Shown piece after piece: positions 13,601 to 26,100 of a stretch of 64,000 bases of DNA. Under the pieces are notes generated by a model that was not told the DNA's origin, did not search any database, and saw only the letters and a list, made by a program, of their open reading frames with translations. Within the stretch, counting starts at the first letter, position 1. Every line of letters begins with the position of its first letter. Made by a program: the position numbers and the translations under genes. The DNA lies in the NCBI GenBank assembly GCA_963170055.1, contig CAUJGJ010000006.1, forward strand, positions 1,014,498-1,078,497, given 5' to 3'. Origin of the DNA: Halisarca cf. caerulea. Taxonomy: Eukaryota > Porifera > Demospongiae > Chondrillida > Halisarcidae.

Positions 13601-16600
13601 AGTTAAGAATGCATTGAAATTGTAATATGAAACTGCTTGATAAATTTTGGTCCATTGTATTTGTTAAGCCTCCAATAATTACAGAACTGAATGCTAGGGA
13701 AATTGACAGGTGATAGTGAAAGGTGGTCATTGATTTTTGTTCTAGCCTATGGCTGCAGGAGATTAGGCATATTGTTGAGTAAAATTTCAGGATAGGTGTC
13801 TGTGTTAGAAATTATGTGGTTAGCGAACTGACCTGATAGGTTTATCCTCAACACTTGACTGTACTCTCCAACTCCTGTCTTCTCTCCAACTGCTGCCACC
13901 CACACATTGTATGTGGTAGGAGATGTTGGCAGTGGTAGAGTGAGGATTCTTTTGTTTGTAGAAGATTTTTTGGTTTGAATACCTGTGCTGTTATACATTC
14001 TTGCTTCCGGGGATAATCCATATTTTATTGAATATCTTTTTAGTCTTTGGTAATCACTTGGTGCTTGCTCCCAATTTACTTCCTGTTGAAATGTGGTACT
14101 ATTCACAGTTTTGACCGAACCTACAGTTAGATTTTTGGGTTGTGGCAGTCCTGTGTGGATATATAGTAAAACTTTATTGTGGTATAGTGTTCATTTCAAT
14201 AGCACAGGTTTTTGTGGAAGCTGTGTGTGACATTTGCATGGATCGTGTGAATTGTGCCTCTTAACCACTATAACAATATACTTAGTCTGGTGTGCATACA
14301 GTGAAGTGTGCAGGATTTCAGACGTGGTGTGGTGTATATATGAAGGAGCTCAGGGTTGATAATGTGGCCATGTACATATTTGGGGATAGCTGCTGGAAGT
14401 TTACTGGCCAAAAAGATTACAGACCACAGCTGCCTTATTTTTACATACACACAATATCAAGTTTTCCCATTACTGTTGCATGCCACTATCGTGTGGTATA
14501 GTGACCCATTACGTATTCAAGGTACAAGTCTCAGGTAATTTTAATTCATTCTAAATTTGATAACTCTACTGGAGTCAGTCTCTGTTACAAATGGATCATG
14601 CAGTACTTGACATGCATCATGTGTGATATTAAGGTTGTATCCCAGTTCATGTGGTAAGTGGCCATGTTGTATTGAGATGGGTGTTTGAAGCATGGTTTAC
14701 TTTATGAATTGGGACTACTGTTTAATTACCTGATCCTGTACTGTTACTCAATGTCATTTCTAATGCTTTTTATATGATCAATATTGAAATGAAATTTCTA
14801 AACGTTCTAACAGTTATGGTACATTGCATATTGATTGTGTAGTTTTTGCAAGTGGCCGAGAGTGGTTAGGTGAGATTTATATGTATGTATGTCTTAAGGT
14901 AACGCATATTCTGTTTAGGCTTTATACTGACTATCCAGATAACATTTCTGTCATGAAGATAGCAAGACTTCTAGCCATGCTGATGTTCTCACACATACTG
15001 TATTACTTTACATGAGTACATACAGAGGTAGTTGGACTGCCTATATACATTTTATTTGGATTGCAAGAATGTCTTTTTGTAACATCATACTCCAGCTGAT
15101 GTTAGGTAAAGCGCTCACCATTGATGAGCGTTTAATTGTTCATCTATCAACACTGTGGCCATTTTGGTACATTAAATTGACCTATCAGTGATATCGTTGT
15201 TTAACCAAGGCTGAAGGAAAAGAGCATATTGTGTACTGAACTGTGACCTAACTTAGACTGATTCAAGTATTGAAATGCAGATTTTTGTCTAAAACTTTCT
15301 TCAGGCTGAATATTTATTGTACTGAAAATATCCCAGAGTTTTTTTATTAGTGGTCAGTTGCTCTTCGAGTTCCTTCTTGTATCAACGCATGTGGGACATG
15401 TCCAGAATTGTTATGATAGTATTCCTCAGTTTGCATAGCAAGGAATTTGTTAAATTTAGTGTCCATAAATTATTGGTCACGAATTTATCTTGTGGTTTAA
15501 GCTATTATTCGGGCGTATACGCGTGCTATGCCAATATATAGTGACGTTTTCTACCGTCATCATGCAGAGAATTATCACATGCTGACCTGTGACTCAACTG
15601 AATCGTCTTAAAAATTTTAGTTTTCTTCTGGGTGCTACATGAGGGAGCACTATCGAAGCGCTTTTGTATTGCCAACCGTGAGTAATAAGTACTAGTTACT
15701 ACAGTTTTAGTGGGGCGTAACGTGTTTACTGGCCGCAGCCCGAGGGCGCAAAGCGCCCGAGGGCGAGGTCAGTAAACACGTTAGGCCCCACTAAAACTGT
15801 AGTAACTGGTTTATCGCCTAAGGCTCGGGCGAATTGGCTTTCATTCTGCCTTAGATAAGTTCTGGCGAAGCGCTGTCAAGTAAATCCAGGCTTTTCACTA
15901 GGAAGCGCACGCATTACAAGACAGGTGGAGAGAGCCTCGTTTGTAAAGGGATTTCTGGATTACTTTTCTTGTCGAGTCTGGAGGCTTTCTTTCCAGTAAA
16001 TCGATTTTGAAACACTGAGAACTTCTTTGCTCCTACAATTCGAAAATCACTGTCTCCTGTGTTCAGAACAGCAAGGCTGTTTAGAGATTCGTCGGGTACC
16101 AACGGAAAGTATGTAACTTAACCCAATTTCCTGGCGTTAAGTGATAAAAATTAATTGTTATGACAATCTGGGCGCATACACAAGTTACTGCCCAACTTTT
16201 GGGCAGTAAACGATTTACTGCCCAGGCGGTCCCTTTGATGTATGACGTCATCGGGCGATAAATATAATGTAACTTTTCCATGTTGCGAATTTTGATCGTT
16301 TGTTCCTGTCCTGAGTTATAGGCCGTAGAAGTTTGCTTTTACAGGGCTGATTTGACCGATCTCGGCTTTGGAGAGGAATGGTAAAACTTCCCAACATGGA
16401 AAAATTAGAGTATACTTCTCTATCGTGATCTGGTAAAAAGATGTTCTAGAAAGCATTCCACCATGTAGCACCCCGATTGTTTTGGTTTTTAATAGGGGTC
16501 AGGAAAACCTTCCTAGTTGCTTGAATACAGACGCACAATGTTCAAGGCAGTAGTCTCTGAGAAGTTCACATGTTGGCCTACTAGTAAAGCCTTTATTTGA

Positions 16601-19600
16601 TGCTCTGAAGCTTGCACAAGTTGATGATTGAAGTTCTAAAAAAGACTGGAATTTTCCCACCTCCTAATTAGTTCGGACATGTCCACCATGCGTATAAATG
16701 AGATGAGATGTATCTTTAGGTCTCTCCATACCGAAGTATGTGAGCTATAGAACTACGGATTTAAGAAGTTATTTTCCTTCAGATAATAAGCTTGTATTAA
16801 ACAATAGTTTCATTTATGATGACCAAAATTACTCTATAATTGATGTGATAAGATAAACATACTTCAAACTTAGCAGAACTAGCTATTTTTGTTGCCCATT
16901 TTTGAATTTAATTCCATGTGGATATATTATAATTTTGCTATGGCTTCAGTATTGAAACCTTGTCATGTTTGCATGCAGGCTAAGCCTTGCACATAGATGT
17001 GAGACATGTTCAGCTATGCTGTATTAGAATCACATAATTATTATGAGCAATGTCATATATTAGATGAATTCATGCTCATTACCTGTAAGCACTGTAGTAT
17101 TGTACTCTGTACATTGGTAGCTTCCACTGTCATCAATTTCCACACAGTCAATAGAGTATAAAGTATCTGGTTGTAATCTTGACAATAACAGTTTCCTTGA
17201 ATAATTATTGCTGATTGTGTAGTTATCTGTAGTGGAATTACTCCAACATCTGTAGTGTCTTTTTGTTTTTGATGATATTTCAATTGCTATGGTTGCAGGA
17301 GATGTTTCAAATGCTGATACATGAGTCGTGGTGTCTGTAAGTAATGAGATATAGGTATATATAATTTGTAGCCAGGAGTGACTGCACGTGTGTATGTATT
17401 CAATGACATAATAGCATGTAGTTAAAGCATCCAATGGAATATTTGGTATTGTGTGTGCTTCAGTGTTCCTAGCACGTTTGTAGTCATTGCTTTAAATCTG
17501 TAGTACATATTGTTGACCCGGCAAAAGTGGCTTTTTGTTGAATGGCTGGACAGCTGTAATATATTTACTTCTGTTCAGCTCAAGGATATCTCCTGTGTCT
17601 GTACTGTTGATGTATATGAGTATAATAACATGTGTGGTGTATACTAGTACTGTTGAAATTATTCCTTGTAAAAGCTATTTTGAGAGGTAGGTGTCACTGT
17701 TATTGTACATTGGAAGATCTTATGAGCAAACTAGTTGTGATAGGCATAGCACTGCAAATACTTGTGTTGGGATATTTGGGGGATATGTTGGATGCGTTAA
17801 TTGTAGGACTACTAACCATGTGACCAGATTCATAACCCAAGTTAAAACATTTGTTGCCATTGTGTGCAGAATAAGGGTGAACTTATAAGGGTTCTGTACA
17901 TATATAGGATTATGTTCTTATTAATTTTTAATATGTACTTCTAGGAAGTCAATGCGTCAATACATGGCAAGTGTATCTGTGTACTGCTCTAATGGACCCC
18001 TTTCCTCAGCTCAAGGTGAGTGGGTGCAGCGTGATATGATATTGTGTCTTACCTCGCTTAAGTGTAACAGTTGTGCTACCAATGGTAGAGTATTCACTAA
18101 TGAGTGGAGTAGTAGTTCTGACTTTGATGGTATACGTTGTCTTGGGTAGTAAGTTTTTGAGGTCAATGGATTGGATGGATGGATGCGTAATTGTGCTCTT
18201 AACTCATAAATCAGGTGCTGTGTGTTACATTACTTTGGCAGATTTCTGCACCATCAGTGAATGAGTCATGCAAGATACACATTGCTGCGAAAGAAAGAAG
18301 CCTTACATTTCTCTCTCTATAAACCTGGAAACACGCTTTAGCACTTCTAACTGCCTTAAAGCTAGAATCTGAATCTTCAAAGTCTATCTAGCTGCATGGA
18401 TGTTTATTTGCAAACGATGCTAACGAGGTGCTATAACTAAAAACAATCGCAGAGTCCTTTGTACCCTGTATGGCATCTTACAACCACGGTAGGTCAGCAA
18501 AGAACACAGGTTTTCACAGCTTCATGCTGGTAATAAGACAGGTCTGTGTAGCCTAATCTTTCTCTTCTCTTTTGATTCATTGTTGTTTCACTGTTCTTAG
18601 CCTACACCACAAAATAGTATATGTTCTGTGCACTCAATGTTCCTGTTACATTTCAGTTTTTGTAACTTGCGCATGTGGGACATGTCCATGCTAATTCGAA
18701 GGTGTAAAAATTTCGGTCTTTTTGTATACAGCTTCTGTTCTCAACTTGCAGAAGCTTATGAGTGTCAAACGTAGGCTTAACATGTTGGGAGACACATAAG
18801 CGTTTTGTCGATTACCTTTTGAAAGACCTGCTTCAAGCGCGCAGAAGCTACTAAGGGTTTCTTAACCACTACTGAAAAGCAAAACACTTTGGGTGATAGA
18901 TGGTGGAAAGCTTACAAGAATTGCTATAGCAAACATTTACTAACTTTTCCATGCAACAGGAAAGACAATTCCTCTCCAAAGTCGAGATCTGTAACATTGG
19001 CCCTCAAAAGACAAACTTCAAGCGTCTATAACTTGGGACAGAAACAAAAGCTCTCTTGCTGCCACATGGAAAAGTTGTATCCTCCAGATGGCTCAAAGTT
19101 GGTACCAAGAAACTGCCTCTTTAGCTTGTTCCCTCATGCATCATCCAACCGAAAACTAAAGTTCTAAAGAACATTCAGTTTGGTCACAAGCGAACATGTG
19201 ACACAGCAACCGTGACGACACAAAACGTCACTAAACGCGGATTTGGTATTCGTATACGTCCAAATATCAGTCCAAATCATGAGATAAATGCGTGACTAAT
19301 AACTTAAAGGCGCCGATGTATAATATTTCCTCACTATGCAAACTCAGGAGCGTTATCATAAGAAATCTTGACATGTCCCACATGCGCGGCCTATTTCACG
19401 CAAGATTTGAATACTAATGAGGCCAGACCCTATTTTTTGCGTGGGGGTGCTTACAGGGGCTGGCTCACCAGAGCAGGGTTGGCCATGATGGTGGCCATTT
19501 GCAACATCATCTCGTTCCCAGACCCACAAGTGCTATTGGGTCTGGCAATTAGCATAGTTAGGTCGAAACTTTTGTTGATATCTTGTTTCCACATTGTTGT

Positions 19601-22390
19601 CGATGATTATGAACATTAAAAATAATATTTTGTATTCTTCATGTCAATATTAATCTAACTGCCCACACAATGTAGTACTGCATGTGTTACAGTTTGCATG
19701 GTTTAGGGTAAAGCACACTGAGTATATGTCACTCACCTCTTGACTGTGTCATTGCCATCTTGGCACTTGTGTTGCTGCTGAATCCAATAAAACTCTTAGC
19801 CCTGACCTGAATAGTGTACATAGTATTTGGAGGTAAGTTATCGAGAATAGTAGATGTTGTAGTGGAGGTCTTATTCTGGAGAGTTCTGGAAGAGATGGCT
19901 TTGTAGAATATCTCATAGATATCTATGGGTAGTCCCCCTGTCTTCTGTGGCTTCTTCCATGAAGCATTAACTTTATTGCAAGCTATTGGTGAAGCTTTCA
20001 AATCTCTTGGATTTGTTGGCTCTGCATAATGAATCATTGGTAAATAACTTTTAGCTTTTTAATTCCCTTAGTCCCTCTATTGTCATTTTATCTCCCCAGC
20101 ATATGGGAATATTATTCTTGTCTCCAATGAGCACAACTATTGCTAGTCTATGTGGAAGGCATGTCCAGGATGCATGGATATAGAGTACGACCCAGCAATT
20201 ATACAGATTGTGGATAAACATAGTCTGCTAATCATCCCCATGTGAATTGCTCGCTGAGTGCCTAGAATGGTAATACATCAGCTAAAGGCCTCCCAAGAGT
20301 ATATACGTTTCTGAACCTGAACCTGAATTACTGCTGGAATTTCCAAAGAATGTTCCGGAAACTCCTGTATAGCATGTTACGAAAATGAAGTTGAGCAAAA
20401 TATGCATTTTGCAAAAAAAACTTCTTGGAGACTGAGCAAATGTCTCTTTAACAGGCCATATCAATATCTCATCTCGTTTTGTGAAATTAGCAATAAATTG
20501 GTTTTAAATGCTATCTCAATGATATTGAGTCTAGGAGTGACAGTTTAGTAAATGTTCTAAATTGAGCAGATACATTGCTTATTGAAGCGTGAAGACTTGC
20601 TAATGTTCTGTACATATACTAGTGATCGGCAGGATGTACAACTGAAATTAACATTCTCCAATGATGAAAAAATAAACCAAAAGTACTTCTACTGTAGAAT
20701 TTGGCAAATATTGATAGAGTTTCGTTTGGAATACTAAATCAGAATATCCAGTACTGTAACAGTAACCCTAAAATTGAAGTTCAAACAGTGCTCGTATTGA
20801 TCATTGACCATTTTGTATTCTAATAAATGAAGCAAAATTATTGAAGGGTACAACAGCAAAAAAATGATAAGTCTATGATAACTCATGGCCAACATGAAAA
20901 AAACAGACCTCACAGTTCAATGTACCCTATTCAACCACAAAACTTCCAACAATTTCCATAATTTATTTCACATGGACTGATAAGTACAACCACAACAGTT
21001 TGGTTAGGAAAAATCCGTCAATTCATAAGGTAACTAAGCAAACCTTATTAATCACTAGCACTTTCTGAGTCATAACTCAGAGAAGTAGTATGAAGTTTGA
21101 TAATTTATAATTTTGTTTATATTGCTGAGGTAGGTACTTCTCAGCTACTCTACGCACATCTTTGGCTTTGGCTTGTTTCACTGCAAGCCTCCTTGCGCAG
21201 GCCTGTGCTGATGGCAAATGAGGCGGCTTCCTCACTTCAAAATCTGAACCTTCTTCCATGCTTCAATTTAGGACCCACACTTACCCCTTGTGCCTTATGG
21301 AATAGTGGAAAACTTTGACATCCTGGAAGGCAACCTTGTGCTTTGTGTCATACTTAAAGGAACTTGGCATGGATGCTAAAAGGCTCTGTTTGCAATCTTT
21401 AATGAACGGTAACATTGCTTCTTGATTTTCGACATCTTTTTGAAGGATCACTCTATTGAGGGCACAAAACAAGTACTGTCGGAACCAGTACAATCTGAAA
21501 GCGCTTGTAACTCTTCGTTTTAGCCAAGAACCATAACATTATTTCTAGAAAACCGAATCATTGTAAAACTTTGGATAATTCCGCATGTCATCACATAATC
21601 TCTGCATAACACCGAATTTTAGTTATTTTTTGTACTATTTACTATTAGTTCTAACTTCGTTGTAATGTGTACCACAGCCCTCAAATTTCTAGCATGTGCC
21701 CTTATCACCACACATAGCCTGCATATAAAATTTTAACAAAATTAATCAAGATTCCCTTATCTCCCACAGCCACACGTTGAGCCACTATAGTGGCCCATCC
21801 ACAACAACACGTATTTTGCGAGCGTGCATGTCCCACAATAAAGGGTTAAACATTGATTCTTACCTTTATATGCAAGCACAGTCTTATCACTGAACTGTCC
21901 CTGTCCAGCATCAGACACAGCAGCCACACTTACATAGTACATAACTGATCGTCTTGCCTTATTGTTTGTGGGAAGTGTGAGGTTTACTGTTTCACTTTTG
22001 TAGGTGATAATCATGGTTGATGATTGTCTCTGATTCTCTCGGTCTGTTAGTTCATACTTTATTGTGTAATTTAGTTCACTAGTGTGATGAGGTGGTCTTC
22101 TCCATGATATGACCTGGTGAATCTTGTCGCCTGCAACCACACCCAGTCCATCCTTAGTCACATTGGTAACCTTTCCAGGTACTAGGGAGGGAAAGTATAC
22201 CTTAGCAATTACTATTATCCACTTGTGTTGATATCTTTTAATTTATATTAGTACATTTTGAAACTTTGATTCTTCATTAAAGAAAATCAGTTCAATGACT
22301 CTGCAATTCAATCACAGTTCTTGAGTACTTTTAAGAGCGGGTGTTCACTCACACTCTGCTCTTTTGATCATAAGTAGTTGCTTTCAAACA

Positions 22391-22465
<75 letters not shown>

Positions 22466-22966
22466 AAACAGTTATGTTATGTCCGATTGGGACTTAAATT
22501 GGACATAAAACAAAATGGTGGACGTTATCAAAGCACTAGAAGGAATTGCCTCGTTTTTTTGGAATAAAATGTACAACTCTGTTTGACACTTGGACTAACG
22601 CTTGACAATGTCTGTTTTGTATCTGAGATAGACCTGAGTCTAATCTCTATTGTCATCTGACAGCATTTGCTACCCAACGAGGAAGGATAATGACTGCACA
22701 AGGAAATTTCAACCGAACATCCTGTTGTAAACAAATTAGTTCTGAATTTGAAAGTTTTACAGATTGTTCCTAAAGAATCAAACCCTCAGAGTCGTATAAT
22801 GAATCTTTGTACATTGTTCCATGTGTTGTTTTTGTATTAGAGTATCTCTGAATCAGTATTGTATATTTTGTTTGCCAAAAATCAAGGGGGGTTGTTTTAG
22901 TGCTTTGATAACATCCACCATTTTGTTTTTATGCCCAAATTGGACATAACATACCTGCTGTGTGTG

Positions 22967-23023
<57 letters not shown>

Positions 23024-23026
23024 TGT

Positions 23027-23107
<81 letters not shown>

Positions 23108-26100
23108 CCTCTTAACTAAACATGTATGTAGGTACATAGATACATATTCCTTTTTTTGCCAAAGAGTCACTTGAATGCAACACAATATACCTAACACCTG
23201 TATATTTTCAACTGTGCCATATTTTAGAAGAACATGTAGGTTGTGCTTTCTTTATGTGACTCCTTTGTTATCACTTTTTTACCTGTCAGTGCTGTACTAT
23301 GCTGTATATATGGTTCAATAATGATGATGAAGTCGAAAAATAAGTGTGTTTGCAGTGCGTTTGGGGAGTACATGTGTGAGTGCATATTATCTTAAAAGTA
23401 CTAAAGCCTTTTGGGAATCACTTTAAATCTTTCTTTGGGCAATTACTAAGTAGTTAGGCCACTTGCAGTGTTACAGTATATTTATTTAAAAGAATATTGT
23501 CTGCACTTTGGCCTCCATGACTATTGCTCATGTGCAAATTTATACTGAATGTGTCACTGTGTGCTTCTTACATGTTTTTGCTGATTTGTTCACTTCCAAG
23601 CAGAGATCCATCCCATTGCCGTAAGCCACACAGTGTACCTTGTATATCGTATCAGGTTTTAGGTCCATGAGAGTGCCACCTGTCTCAGAAATGTTGAACT
23701 GGTTAACTGAACCATTGCTTGTCAATGAGCATTGGTATACTGTTGGTGATTGACTGTGTGTAAACATCAGTGAGGATTCACTTCTTGTAATGGTCAGGTT
23801 TCCTTGCTCTAGAAGGAAGGAGAACTTATTCCATACACTGATAAGTAATTAATACTTGTTATACTGTATTACTTTTTTTCAGATTTTAAATGAATAGATT
23901 AATAAGTATATACAGTGCTGAGCATGTGCAGCCCTTGGCTGGCTATCCCATATGTGCAGGAAACTACTTATACTAGTTGGAATTTCATAAAATGTCCCGC
24001 ATAAGTAGCACCTATGTGCTATTCCTGAAGCCCCTAAACCTGAACCGCCATTTTTACATCTCAGGTTAAAATGGCTGAAAATGTGCACAAGCTACATACT
24101 CCATGCAGCAATTAAACTTTGCTTGCTACTGATCGCCTATCATCACCCCCTCCAAAGATTGTAGGAGTCTTTTTATAACCCCTAACCCCAGTTCCTACAT
24201 GCACCTTGCATGAGTGGCAAAAGTTTGTTTTGAATATCTTTACACAGTCTCATTAACTTTATTACAGAAATGACCTACCTCCAATTTTTTTGTCCAATAA
24301 TAACACCAATGGAAAATTGGTCACTTAAGTACTGAGTCAATGTGTAGTGACGTTGTTTGTGGTCATTATAGATTTGTCGTAGGTGTTATAAGAAGACCAA
24401 AGTTTTCACACTTCCTAATTTACATAAACATGTCCCACATGCGTATACCAGTGTAATTTATAATTAGTTTTTTTTCATCTAATTATATATTTTATGGTCT
24501 GGACAAAGGTAATACATGTGGAATTTCTGTTCTGTTCTGTTAGTATAGTCCAATAAAACACACCGATTGCCACTCACCTCTTGAAGGTGTCATGACCATC
24601 TCAGTACTCATATTTTTGCCAAACCCAATAAGATTCTTTGCTCTTACCCAAATGGTATACTTTGTATTTGGAGATAAGTTGTCAAGAAGAGTAGATGTAG
24701 TGGAGCTCTTGTTCTGGAGAATACCGGAAGATACGGCCTTGTAGAATACCTTGTAGCCATCTACTGACAGTCCTCCTGTATTCTGTGGTGGATTCCATGT
24801 AATATTTACCTTATTGCAAGCTGTTGGTGAAGCTTCCAAATTTTTTGGCTCTGTTGGCTCTGTAGAATGAATTGACAGATAATTCTATCTTGATGGACAA
24901 AAGCTAATTGTTTTAAATAGCAATATATTGAATGTGTTCTAGTAAAGGGAGTGATTGTGAGTCCTACTATAGTGGATAATTAGTTGACAATATTATCTGT
25001 GTGAGTAAGCTATTAAAATTGGCGTCAATTTACCTTTTTGTTATTTTCAGTATTATAAATATTATTTCTAAATTGCTTTGTGTGTACAATGAAGAGTAAT
25101 TTAGTACTTTCACATTGATTCTTACTTTCATATGCAAGCACAATCTTGTTACTGAACTGTCCCTGTCCAGCATCAGACACAGCAGCCACACTTACATAGT
25201 ACATAACTGGCTGTCTTGGTGTATTTGGTGTAGGAAGTGTGAGGTTTACTGATTCACTTGTGGAGTTAGTAGTCATGGCTGATGGCTGGATTGCAAGATT
25301 GTATTTTATAGTGTAATTCAGTTCACTTGTGTGATTAGATGGTCTACTCCATGATATGACTTGATGAATCTTGCCACCTGCAACAACACCCAGTCCTTCC
25401 TTTGTCACATTGGTAACTTTACTGGGTACTGAGAAGAGAAAGCATGCCTTAATAGTATTCACACTCGTTTCTTTCATTTTTTTTAAGTAGCACTTAGTTT
25501 TTGTGTACATTCAATTTTCAATAATAGTGATAGTGGCTATAGCCAACAATTATTAAGTACTATATGTAGTAGTAATTCACAATGAGTACTGCTTATACGT
25601 AGATCCTTTGTAACATGTTGAAACCTACATTTTGAGTCAAAATCGTTGTGAGCGCAAGCAGCTATTTGCCTCATATTTACCAATATCTAGTATTTGAAAC
25701 AGGCATTGAACTTACAGTGGAACCTGTGTCAGCGGTTACCTCGTTAAAGCAGTCAACTACCTAAAACGGTTGCCGACTTCCAGTCCCAAACAAACAGCCA
25801 ACTATTTCCATACTTTGTCATGTTTAATCTGTGGGTGGCCACCTGTCTAATGTGTAAAACGGTCACCCTTTTCGAGTACAAAATGATATATTACACTGTC
25901 TTGTACAGTCATTGAAGTAAAATTCTTTTTTAATGCTAACAAATTGAGATTAAAACCTGTGTGTAGTCTTCTTGGACGGAAAGCAAAGTGACAGAATAAG
26001 AGCTAAAGATTTCAACGATGTTTTTCACGCTTGCTAGAGCGTGTCTATTCAACAGCCTATATGATATTTCCAGCTTGAAATATCTAAATATACCTGTATC

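Larger units (their letters stand above)
15386..16692 (-). mobile_element. M1 family transposon copy interrupted by another element
   Basis: Same copy as 11,137-11,829 duplicated, here 1,307 bp because a 569-bp element (15,689-16,257) is inserted in it. Confidence 0.87.
13857..18170. repeat. Tandem segmental duplication, copy 2
   Basis: Same content as 9,577-13,340, but about 550 bp longer because a 569-bp element is inserted at 15,689-16,257. The left border lies about 25 bp inside the A exon; the right border lies inside a B exon next to a GGAT tract. Confidence 0.93.

Noticed and set aside
22364..23197. Long frames of alternating Cys-Val or Thr-His
   Set aside because: These are translations of TG/CA microsatellites, as also at 31.5, 36.8, 40.9, 43.7 and 50.9 kb; they are not proteins.
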